Of a stretch of 64,000 nt of DNA, positions 47,814 through 62,279 are shown piece after piece. Made by a program: the position numbers and the translations under genes. Source of the DNA: Cryptomeria japonica (taxonomy: Eukaryota > Streptophyta > Pinopsida > Cupressales > Cupressaceae); NCBI RefSeq assembly GCF_030272615.1, contig NC_081406.1, forward strand, positions 167,977,361-168,041,360, given 5' to 3'. Numbering within the stretch: position 1 is the stretch's first letter; each line of letters begins with the position of its first letter. The notes beneath the pieces were generated by a model, which did not search any database, was not told the origin of the DNA, and was given only the letters and a program-made list of their open reading frames with translations.

Positions 47814-47893
47814 ATATATATATATATATATATATATGCATGCATGTATGTATGTATGTATGTATGTATGTATGTATGTATGTATGTATGTAT
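47814..47893. repeat. Compound (TA)n-(TGTA)n microsatellite in the 3' LTR
   Basis: TA run at 47814-47837, TGCATGCA, then about 12 TGTA units. The tetranucleotide run has no equivalent in the other LTR, so it arose after insertion. Confidence 0.92.
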
Positions 47894-48279
47894 AAAGCAT
47901 TTATATTATCGTTAAAAATTTATGAAAATTATCGCAAGGTTTTTATTACAAAAGGGGGGGTCTTTGAAATTTATTTCAAAAAAGCAATATTGGGCATCGT
48001 GTAGGGAGAGGCAGCTATAAGGTAACCGCCGGGGGTAGTGGTACCCTCCACTACCCCTGCAGTCATTTTCACGGTAGTGGTCGCAGGGGGAGTGGAGGGG
48101 CCCACGGTGTCCGCTCACCTGTGCGGGCTTGCACCTGCAAGACCGCAGGGGTGACGGGACCCGTGGGTCCCCACTCCCCATTTGCATTTAAAATGAGATT
48201 CACTTTTTTGTTTGTTGTTATTTTTAGTTTTTTTTATAAATTGAAAATTAAAAAAAATGTTAATTATTTATTTAATTAG

Positions 48280-49867
<1,588 letters not shown>

Positions 49868-51685
49868 ATAATAAATTGCAAATTAAAAATTGTTAATAAA
49901 TTACTTTAAGGTAAATTTAAGTTAGTAAATTAAACTTAGGAAAATTTATAAATAATTAAGATATTGGGAAATAAATTTGTAATTTTAAATTTATGTGTAT
50001 AATTGAAATCTCTTAACCCATTGGAGATTTATTGGGTTACTTAGTCAATAATTTTCAGATTCTTTTAAAACAATTAAGTCATAATATTATGATTTGATCC
50101 AAAATTGCCCAAAGTCTAAACTAATTATTCATTTTGAACTAGTAATGCTATAATTAAATTATTATCATGATAGAAGTAAACATTGCTTTATTTTGCATGT
50201 AAATGACACTAATTTTACATCATCGAATTACTTATATATTAATTTGCATTCATGATCAAGTTACATTTCCATCATTTTCATGCAAATTACACGTTTTAAT
50301 ATGTGAGTTCATAATTGTCATTATGGTGCAATCATTTATTAAATAGTTTAGTTGTAGAAGAATGGTAATTCTATCAAGTGGTAATTGAATGCCATCGAAG
50401 TAGTTATTTCAATTAATTAAACCTTGCAATTGCGTACATTCAATTCATAACTGTTTTCAAGCATGATGTTTTCATAGCTTCTTAGTTTGAAAACTAAATA
50501 AAGGAAGTCAAAAAACCAAAACCTAGCAGCGTTCGGTATATACAGTGCCTCTGGGTCACGCTTACGGGTAATGCCATCGTGTTGAACTACTACACTTAAC
50601 ACCTAATAAAGCTGCATCAATGACGTCTGTGGCATCCTCCCTATAAATCGTCGAGGAGTAATAAGGGACACGTGGAAGTTAAAATCCAAGGGGCGGGTAA
50701 TCCCCCTTGGATCGATAATCTAATAAGATAATCCTAAAATGATCTTTCATCCGCTGAGTTAAACCATAGTAAACTCCTATAGGGATGATTGAGTGAAATG
50801 CTTTTATGAAATTGATTTAATCTCGAAGAATTGTTAACGATTGACAATTGGTCAAGGGTGACGCTTTTGATAAGAATTAGGATCTATTTGTTTTAGGCCA
50901 CAAGCAATAGGCCATCTTGAGTGTTTGCTTAAGCACTACCACCGTGGATAGCAACCATAGAGAAACTGTCTGGGACATTGACCCTAGAAATGGTTGCGTA
51001 CCCACTAATCAGTTTACATCAAACCATGGAGTAGAAAATAGAACTACATACTTTACGCCTTGATCTCGTGCCGAAACGGGTATGTAGGCAGTCTTGGGAT
51101 GGAGTTGTCCCTAGTACTCAGGCGTTCGTGGGAAGGGGTCTAGGCTTTGGTAAGAAGATGGGTTGAGAAGAATCCTAATTCGAAAGATAAGTATAAATAA
51201 AAGAAGAAAGTAATTCAATGCATACTTGGAAGGAATCCCATATGGATTCGCTTGACTTCTCGAGGCTTTAAGCCAAATTCCAAGGTGGAATTCAAGCTTG
51301 TATTATATTAATTGATTTCTCCTAAGGACAATGACCTCAGTGCACTCCTATTAGAAGAGTGTAGTACTTAGTGAGTGACTCAGGACCCGAATGGTCCCGA
51401 TGAGTCTAAGTCTCTGGCCAGAGAACCTCCTATCCCTATTTGATAGATGCCTACCCCGTATGGGTAGATGTCTATCTTGTATTGGATAGATGAAACCTTA
51501 TGTCTCGTATGGATAGATGCCTAACCCGTATGGTTAGATGCTCATACTGAATGGATGAATGCCTAATCCAAATGGATGGATACCCAGAGTATGCGATTGA
51601 ATCAAACACAAATAATTAAATTAAACAAAAAAAAAAAAGGAGGTCAAATTTTGTTGAGTTAAGTAAGATGGGTTATTACAAAACT

Positions 51686-54600
51686 AAGGTAACCCTTGAC
51701 TCCATCATTGGTAAGATTAATTCTTTTGAATTAAATGGTTATGATGGTAGTGTTCAGAAATCTGAATCTGCATTTAGAGCTTCAGTTTCTAACCCATCTA
51801 TGAGGAAAAGTAGAGATGTCAGTCACAGTTATGAATCTAGATCTAGCAAAGAAGTTGATGATGAAGACAGTATGGTTGAGCTTGAAGCATTGTTGGCCAA
51901 GCAGTTGCCCAGAGGTATTGGTAAGTACAGAGGTAAATTACCTTCGAAATGTTTTGCATGTAACAAGATTGGACACATTGCAGCTAACTATCCTAATGGT
52001 GACAATGAGCACAAGCGAGAGAAGATCAAGAAGTACAAGGGAAAAGGCAAAAAAGATTGTCTTATTGCAGTTGTTGGTGGTATCACTGATGAAGAATCTG
52101 AGGGTGATGCTAATGAAGACACTGTCTTTGTAGCCATTAAAGAGGAGACATCAAATCAGAAGGCATTAGTTTCTTGCATGCATAATTTTGATGATTGGAT
52201 CATTGATAGTGGTTGTTCACATGACATGACTGGTGACTGGAGCAAATTTCTTTCCTTGAAGGAATTTGATGGCAGAGTTGTGAGATTTGGTAATGAATCA
52301 CCCTGCATGGTAAAAGGTAAGGGAAGTATTTATCTTAATGGAAAGAGCAGTGCAAATGATGTCTACTGGGTTGAAGGACTAAAGCACAATCTTTTGAGTG
52401 TTGTTCAACTCAATGACAAAGGATATCCATTGGAGTTTAAGAATGGAATGTGCAAAATCTATGGGAGCAAAGGTGAACTGATTGCAACCAGCAAGAAGAC
52501 TAAAGGTAACTTGTTTCACATGAATCCTAAAGACAACAACTGTTTAATTGCTAAAGTATATGATAGTTGGCTTTGGAATAGGAGATTTTGTCATATAAAT
52601 TTTGATAACATTATTAAAGTGAGTAAGTCCAAGACAGTGAGAGGTTTGCCTTAGTTGGACAAACCGGTTAATGCTCTATGTAAGGAATGTTAGTTGGGAA
52701 AGATGACATCCTCAACTTTTAAGATCAAATATTTTTCATCAGAACATCTGTTAGATTTGGTTCGTATAGATCTTTGTGGACCAATAAGGACTAAAAGTAT
52801 TCAAGGTGATAGATATTTTATGATCTTCACTGATGATTGCTCAAGAATGATGTGGGTCACATTCTTGAAAGATAAAACAGAAGCATTTAGCAAGTTCAAG
52901 GCATTCAGGGTCTTAGCTGAAAAGGAGAGTGGTAAGAAGATAAAGTGTTTGAGGACTGATCAAGGTGGTGAATTCACTTCTATGGAATTCACTAGATATT
53001 GTGAAGAAAATGGTATCAAACGACAGCTTTTTGCACTGAGGACACCATAGAAAAATGGTATTGCATAGAGGAACAATCGATCAGTTGTTGAAGCTGCTAG
53101 AATGATGTTGATACAAGGAGGTGTAGCAAAAACTTTTTGGAGAGAAGCTGTTAGCAAAACTGTCTACACTATGTACTAGATATTGGTAAAGAGAGGTAAG
53201 GATAAGACTCCTTATGAATACTGGTATGGTAGATCACCTAATGTAAGTTATTTTAAGATATTTGGTAGTAAATGTTTTATTAAAAGAGGTGACTATGTTA
53301 GTAAGTTTGAGGCTAAAAGTGATGAAGGTATATTTCTTGGTTACTCCACCAAGAGTAAGGCCTACAAATGTTATAACAATCGGACACAAAGAATCATTGA
53401 GAGTGTTGATGTTCGAGTGGATGAGTATCTTGAAGTCTCAGGGGAAACTAGTATGGTGAAAAAGGATGAAGATCCTTGCATTCTATTTTTGGAACCAAAA
53501 CTGGTGAAACTTGAAACTGGTAAAGAGAATGTTGTTGTACCAGCTCAACCGGAATAGGTAGATTCAGAAGAAGATGATGATAATGAAGAAGAAGAACCTA
53601 AAGATAATGATCATGTTATTCTGAGGTATGTGAGACTCAATCACAATCCTTACTAGATTATTGGAGATAAGGATATTGGAGTGTCAACCAAAAGAAGAAT
53701 TAGAGAGAATTCTTGCATGATCTCCACTATTGAGCCTAGAACTGCTAAGGATGCATTTGGAGATGATCATTGGATTAAACCTATGGAGGAGGAACATGAT
53801 CAAATTAAGAAGAACAATACATGGACCCTAGTACCCAGACCGGAGAATAAAAATGTGATAGGTACTAAGTGGGTATTCAGGAACAAACTGAATGAAGATG
53901 GTGTAGTAGTCCAAAACAAAGCCAGACTGGTTTGCAGAGGCTATGCACAAGAAGAAGGAGAAGATTATGGTGAGACTTTTGCACCAGTTGCTAGACTAGA
54001 AGGTGTCAGGACTTTACTTGTATTTGCAGCACATAAGAGATTCAAAGTATATCAGATGGATGTGAAGTCGACATTTTTGAATGGGATACTGGAAGAAGAA
54101 GTATACATTGAGCAACTAGATGGTTATGCTTTGACTGATGAAAAAGACATGGTATGCAAATTTCGCAAGGCACTATATGGGTTAAAGCGAGGAACGAGAG
54201 CATGGTATGAGAGGCTTCATTCACACTTGAGGAAGATAGGTTTTCAAAGAACCAGTGAAGACAACAACATATATCTCAAATCTGAAGGAGATAAGATACT
54301 GGCTAGTGAAGTGTTTGTGGATGATATCATATTTGGAGGCAATGATGACATGAGCAATGATTTTGCAAATGAAATGAAAAATGAGTTTGAAATGTCTCTA
54401 GTGGGAGAGACAAAAAATTTCATAGGCTTGCAAATAAAATAAATGAAGAGTGGCATTTTCATCACATAGTCTAAATATGTGAAAGAGGTATTAAAGACAT
54501 TTGGTATGAGTGACTATAAACCAGTTGGGACACCAATGGTTACAGGTTGTAAATTGTCAAAGGAAGATGAAGCCACATTTGCTGATGAAAAGGAGTACAG

Positions 54601-55267
54601 GTCAATGATTGGGAAATTGCACTATGTTGTTCACAGCAGACTGGATATAGCTCATGTAGCTAGTCTAGTTGCTAGATTTCAGAAGAATCCAAAGGAAACA
54701 CATTTGATAGCAACCAAGAGGATATTCAGATATTTGAAAGGCACTGTTGACTATGGATTATGGTATCCATATGCAGGTAACTTTGATTTGAATGTGTATA
54801 CAGATGCAGACTAGGCAGGTAATGTTGATGATAGAAAAAGAACAACCGATGGAGAATTATTTCTTGGAGGAAGACTTGTTTCATGGAATAGCAAGAAGCA
54901 GAGTTGTATATCTCAGTCTACTGTTGAAGCTGAGTATGTTGTAGCTTATATGAATTGTACCTAGGCTATCTGGATGAAACACATTCTGGAAGGTTTCAAG
55001 ATGAATTTTACAGAACTTGTAAAGATCTTATGTGACAATACCAGTGCCATAAATATTTCAAAGAACCCTGTTTTGCATGCACGAACCAAGCATATTGAAT
55101 TGAAGTATCATTTCTTGAGAGAAAAGGTGCAGAGTAAAGATGTGATATTGGAGCATGTTTCTACCAAGGAGTAGCTTGCAGATATCTTTACTAAACTTCT
55201 ACCTAAGACTACCTTTGAGTATCTTAGAAGTTAGCTAGGGGTTGTACCCCTTCATGAGGTCAATTGA
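51686..55267 (+). pseudogene. Copia element C gag C-terminus and pol
   Basis: Continues gag after chromovirus D. The zinc knuckle C-F-A-C-N-K-I-G-H-I-A-A-N-Y (near 51950) has lost its last cysteine to tyrosine. The protease has intact D-S-G at 52205-52213. GAG-pre-integrase lies around 52560-52690, then the integrase core with D-L-C-G-P near 52770 and DQGGEFTSMEF near 52960. Reverse transcriptase (53780-54440) has KWVFRNKLNEDG, ARLVCRGYAQEEG, YQMDVKSTFLNG, a Y-G-L-K block and F-V-D-D near 54314. RNase H (54780-55190) has Y-T-D-A-D, STVEAEYV and KHIELKYHFLREK. Thirteen in-frame stops, twelve of them TAG (for example 52652, 53048, 53555, 54812, 55172), yet very few frameshifts. The final stop is TGA 55265-55267. 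Enzymes for replication in intact relatives; this copy cannot act. Confidence 0.95.
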
Positions 55268-57664
55268 GCATGATGTAGAGTACATCAGCCCCAGAGCTAC
55301 TTGCATAATTTTACAGTAGGATTGGTGTAGAGTGGAGTTATTCCATAGGGGGAGCATCAAGTTGTAGGTTGATGACGCTTAGTGTATTGCCCCGCCAGGA
55401 AACCCCAAAGGGATTACACTAAAACACAAGAATAGAGTGCAAATATTATTTTTTTAAAGTTAAAACAACATAATGATACAATGAGTTAACATTAAGTTCA
55501 GATTACATAATGGAAAGTTTAACCAACACCTAAAGGATTTCCCAACATGATTACTTGATTCAACACTAACTCAACTCACACTAATTAATCCAATTAAGTT
55601 GATTAACTTAATGACATGATTATAATAAAACCATGGTTAAATTTATTTGATAGGTTAAAAATATAGATAACATGATTAAGTTCATCCATTATAATTTAAC
55701 CATACATTACATCCAATCTTACATTAAAACATATGCCATGCATCTAATTTCCATACATACTTTAATTGTATTAAAAACTAATGAATACTTTGCACTTCAC
55801 TAAACCTACAATCTTCATGATCCATAATACTACATTTAATAACTTCATGCATGCATTTAAGATTAATATCATCTAATCTACATTATACATTTTAACCAAA
55901 ATGCCATCCATACATGCAAAATAAAAAGGAACCAGATGAACACAAACACCACATAACACCAAATTGATATCAGAGTTCACCCCTAATGGGCTACATCTCT
56001 GGGTCTGCTCAACTGCAATACCCCTCTAATAAAATAATAGGGTGAAGAATACATAAGGTTCACATCAATTACATCTTTCCATCAAGGTGTACAACAACAA
56101 ATATAATACATTCAACCACATCGATCCAATAGATACATGAATGATCCTAGAAGAAGGAAAATGATCCATCTGAAACATGATCAGATATAAATACAAAAGA
56201 ACAACTGGAGCACCCACGGAACTAAGTCCTCGCAACGCAACATAAGCAACCCATGGTCTAACATGAAAATCAGGTACTCTCAAAGGCATAAACGACCAGA
56301 TATGACTCCACAATAGTACTCCTAGCAAAGACAACACAGACTGCACACTAGTGAACATAAGGGATGAGTGTCATCACATAGCTTGGTATGGTTACCCTGG
56401 CAAGCCTCCATAGGTCCCGACCCCATCTACTAGGTTACTCTAGTAACCTTTCCCAAACCTCTATCCCATCCAAGTCTCATGTGGACCCAACACATCCTTT
56501 CGTGAAGACAAGGCTGTTGGTTTGCCATTTCAGGCCTTCTCACAGCATTCCGAGTCTGTACTAGCACTCATCCCATGTGTGAGGCACAATTATCTTACTT
56601 AGTGATTTTATCTACTAAACCTCCTAATATACTATTAAGTTATAAATTATTTAGACACACTTCCGATGGGTTACCCTACTACCACTTTGGGCGTGGCCCC
56701 CACTCGAAAGCCACTCTCCCGTATGACACTAAACCACAATCAAATGAAGCTCCAAAAATCAAGGTATACACAAGGACTAGTTTATGAAGTTCAATACGGT
56801 AGGAATACCCACTTGGTCAAACAAGTCCTCACATGAGGTGAACTGATTGATGATTCCCCGACTTAGAGACATGACCAGCTACAGTCAACCACATACCAAC
56901 ATCCAACACTTGCATAAAGGACATGACCAAATACAAAACCATCACATGAAAATAGTCAATACTCAAGATCGAGGACATAAGAAGATACCAAAATAACCAT
57001 ATGACAATATCCAACAATCACAATCAAGGACTTGCCATTTCTTAATCAAATGCGAATACAAAAACCTAAACACGCATTGACATAAATCTGAAATGACAAT
57101 CTTTTTCCATATCGTTTAAAAATACAAATTGATCAAGTTTTCTAATTGATCTAAATTTCCAAATACAGTTTTAGACAAAATTACCATTACATAATAATTT
57201 CAATACCAAAATTGCAATCATATGATCGTGCCTATATTTCAATACATAAAAACAAAATATTAATAAATATATTTTCTCATCTAATATCCATATTTCATTA
57301 AGAGAAAATGTCATCAATTTTCTAATTCTATCTATCCATCTTCAAATTCCCCAAATTTTTTTAATTCCAAAAATTTCCAACTAATATATTGTTTTAATTT
57401 CCAAGAATTAACAAATAATATTATATTTCTTTTTCCAATTTTTTCCAAATAATATATACATTGTTTCACTTCTCTACAATTTACTAAATAACATATATTT
57501 TAATTCCACTTTCTAGAATTTACCAAAAACATATGTTATTATACTTTTAACGAGCTATAATTAAAAAAACGAAATGAAACATAAATTAATAACTACGATG
57601 TTTTTAAACAGCGAACCCATTTCATTAAAAAAACCACGATGAGGGGAAAAGGTAATAAGCAGCT

Positions 57665-57862
57665 AGGGCTACCTACCGTTAGTGCTGCTACCTTACGGTA
57701 GTAGACACTACCAACCGGTAGTGCTGCTACCAACCGATAGCAGCACTACCGCCGGTAGTGCTGCTACCTTATGGTAGTAGTCACTACCCACTAGTAGTGT
57801 TGCTACCAACTGGTAGCAGTCACTACCGCTAGTATTACGGTAGCAGCAGCTACCATCCCACG
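57665..57862. repeat. Array of GGTAG/CTACC inverted modules in solo LTR copy 2
   Basis: About 200 bp made almost only of GGTAGTGCTGCTACC, CCGGTAG, CTACCAAC and GTAGCAG pieces in alternating orientation, so nearly every piece has a complement next to it. It sits in the same part of the LTR as the unrelated GC-rich island of copy 1. Confidence 0.85.
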
Positions 57863-57999
57863 TGGTGGGAATACCCTGCCACATGGGGTTCCATATATAT
57901 ATATATAATTTTTTTTAAATTTTAAACCATAAAACAAATACCCAATTTCTGTGTACTCTTTGAAATTTTTTGAGAACAATTTCTAGAAATAATATAATG

Positions 58000-58002
<3 letters not shown>

Positions 58003-58044
<42 letters not shown>
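58003..58044. repeat. (CA)17-(TA)n microsatellite
   Basis: Uninterrupted CA run from 58003 to 58036 followed by a short TA run. Confidence 0.95.
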
Positions 58045-59451
58045 CTTTTTTTTATAAAGAAAACACCAGTATGCCCCAAAACTTAGACTGACAAAATTTT
58101 AAGCATTCTTCCACTTCCATTCAACCAAGCACAAACATAGTACTCAGTTTAAATCCTGAATTTGAATGCATTTATTTGGAATTTTAACCAAATTTTATTG
58201 TGAACAACCAACCCCCAAATTTTGATTTTGAAATCAATCTGAGCAAGTAAGAGTCTAATTTGGAAGAGGAAAGAAAATAAGCAAAGAGGGTTTTAATTTT
58301 GAAATTTAACTACACTCTTGCCATTCCATAAATCTAAAAGATTATCAAACCAAACCACATACAGATTTCTTCCCAAAACAAAATCAGTAAATTTCTTGAC
58401 AACAAAGAAGATTATCAATAATCCTACCTCCATATGCAATCCTGGAAGTGATTTGCTGAAGAGCCCAACCTGCAAGCTCAAGAAATTCCTTCTCCTACAA
58501 ATACCCCAAAATTTTCCATTCCAAAACCAACTCTTCCCAAAATATTTTTCAAAACCTAGGTTAAAAGGAAAATGTTTGACAAAAAATCCTTTTTTTAGGT
58601 TGAAATTGTTTTTCCCCAAATAAAACCATTTCCAAACAATTTAATATCAAAAATTGCTTTTCTTCCAAAATTGATTTTCTCAATTAAATTAAAACTGAAC
58701 ATTTCTATTCAAAATGCTAATGAAGGTCATGGATAATAATTTTCCAATTCTATTTAACCTTTCTTTCAAAATACATATAGTTAATTTATTCATCATTTAA
58801 AAATAACCATTTAACCAAACTTGCTACAAACATGAATTTAGCAATTTGATTATTGATTAATCACACAAAGGGGTCCTATTGAATTTAGTCCCTTTAATTT
58901 ACGAATGTGTAAAAACACCATTAATCTAATTAAATACTTAGAATTTAATAATCATTTTTTACCAAACGCATGACACACAACTCAAGAAGCCAAACCAATA
59001 CACGACCTGCATACCCAATCAAAAGGGGAAACTGATGGACAACTGATGACGCTCACTTGAGCACTACTAGGGTACAATGTAGGGTCTTACGACTACCTAA
59101 TCCAATTCCTTAGGACCAATGAGGTACACTCAAACCTGCAAAGCCAAGTGGAGACGAACCTCGTACCTATGTGGTACTGTACCTGCAATCTCCTGCAACA
59201 ATGAACCACACATGCATACATATATATTGAATGAAAGTGTTATCCCGAGATTAATAACATGAATCAGAAGAACAATTAATCTTACATAAGAATTGATGTG
59301 AAATCAACATTTACAGGTACACACATTAAGCATAATACCTTACTATAACATTACAACATGGTAAATCGACCATCCAAGAAAGCCACTTAAAAAGTTAACT
59401 AAGGTCAAACCGGGTTTAAAAATCTGATTAGGGCAGGGGTACTACACTTAG

Positions 59452-59675
59452 CAGTGAAGTTTGACATTGCATGTTTTACTTTCACTTTGGCATTGTTGTC
59501 AAAGGGGGAGAAGAACTATGTGATTATGGGGAAGAAGAATTGTATGATTGACAGAGAGAAGATCTATAGCCAGTTACCAACTGATGCCAAGGAGAGTACA
59601 TGGAAAAATGTAAACCAAGATTCCTATTCACAATCATAGCAAACAAGGGTATTGATACTTGTATTGCCATCAATG
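59452..59675 (+). other. 3' untranslated region of copia element C
   Basis: Continues the sequence before the 55383 insertion. It includes a GTCAAAGGGGGAGAAGAA purine run near 59498 and an open frame of 61 codons without similarity, then the tract before the LTR. Confidence 0.65.
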
Positions 59676-59689
59676 CCAAAGGGGAATAT
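59676..59689 (+). other. Polypurine tract of copia element C
   Basis: CCAAAGGGGAATAT directly before the 3' LTR, preceded by ATCAATG as in the non-autonomous copia element at 17726-24489. Confidence 0.85.
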
Positions 59690-61075
59690 TGTTGGCATTT
59701 GCATGAAGATTGTATTAATGAAATGTTATTTTGTCATTGATGTCAATTATAATTGGTAATGATGCTATAATGTTGTTTTGTAACCAGTAGGAAGAGCTAG
59801 TGAAGGGTACTGTACCCGGTAGGTGAATTTGTGGAGGAAACTGGTATTGCTATAAAATGTAGAGGTGAATCGGTAAACCCTACTTGTTGATATGATAAAC
59901 CCTAACCGATGAAGTTTGGTGAATCGATTGTATTGGTTTATGATCTAATGATGAGCGGTAATAATTATGACACATATGCATGTTGTATGAGAAGAGTTTC
60001 AAATGGTTTTTGGCGCATAGAGATAACATTTTTTATCTTGGGAATAAGCAAGTATGTTGCATGTAATGCAAACCACGTGATGAGTTGCAGATTTCGATGA
60101 AGCAATGATCAAGGAGCGGTCGAGGCTATCTTGAATGATGTGCACAAATTATTATGTAATCCAACGGTCATACTTGAATTGATTTGTTTGTAATCTCTAT
60201 GAGAGAATTAGGTTTTTGATGTGTTACCAGCCTATTGTTTTGTTTATAAGGTCGATGAGTTGTTTTTGTTGAAGAGTTGGAAAATTGTAGTTCAGAGTGA
60301 GAGTGTGGTTGTTGAACCAGATGATGTATTTGCAATTTATGTAAAGGCAGATAGGAGCATGAAAAGGATCTAAACAAACAAATGTAGTGCTATTCAAATA
60401 GATCAGCAAACCCCTGTTGTTTTCTAACAATTACAACAATTAAATCCCCTAACCAGGTAAGCTCTAACAAGATTAGTGCTATTCAAATCCTCTAACTAGG
60501 TGGTCCATTAGCTTGGATTTTAAATCTTCTACCGAGGTTACTTCTTATAGGGTATTGCTTCTAATAGGGCATTAAAGTCAATCCCTTAACCGGGTGGTCC
60601 CTAACAGGATCTGTTCTTAACAGGACTTATTGTAAAGCTTTAATAGGCTTGGCTCCTAACAGGGTGAACTTCAAAAGAGTTTAGAAGACTTGTGGGTATT
60701 CATCCCCACCATGGTTCTTCCCATTTGGGTTTCCACATCAAAAATATTGTGTCAAGTGGTGAATGCTTTTGTGGTTATGTTTACCACGGTTAAATTGCTT
60801 AACTGCTAAATCCACTTTGATATGTTATGTTAACCGGCAGCAATCTGAAATGAGGTTTTACTTATGTCAGTAAATTATTTGGATGTTTGAGAGTTTCAAG
60901 TTGTTTTACTATTAATCGGTTATAACAGTCAACCGGTTTAACTTGTCAATTTAGAGTTTGCATTGAGAGGATGTTTAAGAGATTGGTGAAAGTTTATATC
61001 AATTTTCTATCTACTAATTCATCCCCCTCCCCTCTCAGAAGTTGACCGGATCCTTATTCTTTCATCATACCATCA
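59690..61075 (+). repeat. 3' LTR of copia element C
   Basis: 1386 bp, TGTTGGCATT...ACCATCA. Slightly longer than the 5' LTR because of an extra 'CTAACTAGGTGGTCC' type unit near 60495-60540. Confidence 0.92.
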
Positions 61076-61136
61076 AAATGTAGGCAAGCCTCATACAAAC
61101 ATCTTCATTATCACTATTTTTCATATATGGTGAGAC

Positions 61137-61295
61137 TGTTGGAAACACGGTTGCTATTGCAACAAAAGATCGACCTGTTAATGCCTAATACAACTGTGTG
61201 ACACATAGATTCCATGGGAGGTGATTAAGCCATGTCACAAACCCGTCGCTTGTGTTGCACAACACAAGCAGACCAAGGGCGCACACCTTGCAACA
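61137..61295 (-). repeat. 3' LTR of the miniature element
   Basis: 159 bp, similar to 61350-61504 with C/T and A/G differences and a small indel near AGCAGACCAAGG. Confidence 0.85.
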
Positions 61296-61349
61296 ATCCC
61301 CCCCAGCACAAGTGGGGGTTTGAACCCGTGACCAAGCTCTATTACCACT

Positions 61350-61504
61350 TGTTGAAAAACTAGTTGTCGTTGCACCAAAAGATCGACCTGTTAATGCCCG
61401 ATACAACCGCGTGACACATAGAATCCACGAGAGGTGGTTAAACCATGTCGCAAACCTGTCACTTGTGCTGCACAACACAAACCAAGGGCGCACACCTTGC
61501 AACA
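61350..61504 (-). repeat. 5' LTR of the miniature element
   Basis: 155 bp; its left end abuts the primer site (after two bases) as expected for the 5' LTR of a minus-strand element. Confidence 0.85.
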
Positions 61505-61509
61505 AAGAC

Positions 61510-62200
61510 ATCAACACCACATTGATCATGGACGTTCAATCAACAACATCTCTACAAAATTGCATATCATGACACCATGGCATGCAAGGTATAGATAGTA
61601 ACACCAAGAGGGTAGACATCAACCATGAACCACTTACACAACACACATTTGCATGTTACTTTGATGACATCACACATGTGATGGGAGAAACAACCATCTG
61701 CTCGTCTCCTTAATATTCATCTTCTTTTGATATTACTACAACATACTAAGTATAGAAATTGACACCAAGAAGGTGGACATCCACAACATAGAATACCTTC
61801 AACCATCAACCATCAACCATCAACTATCTACACATACATTTGAGTCCACAACAACACCTGAGATTTACATTATCCAATAATCAACACCATATACTTGAGA
61901 CATCAATCTACACCATCAATCATAACATATCAACAACATGTACTTCCAACATATACCACAAACCTCATCATAAGCATATCATCAATAACAACATCTAATC
62001 ATCTCCATCTCAATAGTCTCCATCATAGCTTTGCACACAATTGTATCATAATGAAATCACACAATCTAAGTGTTGACACAAATGGACAACACCATAACTG
62101 CATTGACAGTAGTCTCCAAGATCCTCCACAACACTAAGGGTTGACATCAATGATGACTCTTAGTCATCAATGACAACAACTGCCAATAGATTTCTCTATA
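61510..62200. other. ATC/CAA-rich low-complexity stretch
   Basis: Dense in ATCAACCATCAAC- and CACCA-type short repeats, clearest near 61798-61835. No gene recognised; the 80-codon frame at 61895-62137 is a composition effect. Confidence 0.55.
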
Positions 62201-62279
62201 ATTTCCCCTCTTGTTGATGGGTGTGAGCCTATTGCATCATTTGTGAAGGTATCTCACTCTTCTAGTTCAATTGAGGAGA

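Larger units (their letters stand above)
55383..59446 (-). mobile_element. Solo LTR of about 4.1 kb (copy 2 of the long-LTR family)
   Basis: Starts TGTATTGCCCCGCCAGG, ends GGGGTACTACA, and is flanked by CTTAG (55378-55382, 59447-59451). It shares ordered blocks with 8804-12734 and, like it, encodes no protein. It inserted into the 3' untranslated part of copia C. It carries a GC-rich inverted-repeat block (57665-57862), a (CA)n-(TA)n run (58003-58044) and TATATATATATATA near 57897. The minus-strand assignment follows the TGTAGTACCCC start and GGGGCAATACA end. Confidence 0.82.
61137..61504 (-). mobile_element. Miniature LTR element (TRIM-like), 368 bp with a 54-bp interior
   Basis: Direct repeats 61137-61295 and 61350-61504, each TGTTG...CTTGCAACA. 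The interior is only 61296-61349. On the minus strand it has a primer site TGGTAATAGAGCTTGG (61347-61331), close to the initiator-Met site, and a purine tract GCTGGGGGGGAT (61307-61296) touching the other repeat. Flanks GAGAC (61132-61136) and AAGAC (61505-61509) match at 4 of 5 bases, consistent with an aged TSD. This is the TRIM/SMART class of LTR elements, which encode nothing and borrow all proteins. Confidence 0.85.

Noticed and set aside
58293-58623. Paired sense and antisense frames of about 100 codons
   Set aside because: Mirror frames on both strands within the 4-kb solo LTR, Phe/Lys/Asn-rich, without similarity.
61895-62137. 80-codon frame rich in His, Thr and Ser
   Set aside because: It is produced by the ATC/CAA-rich low-complexity DNA.
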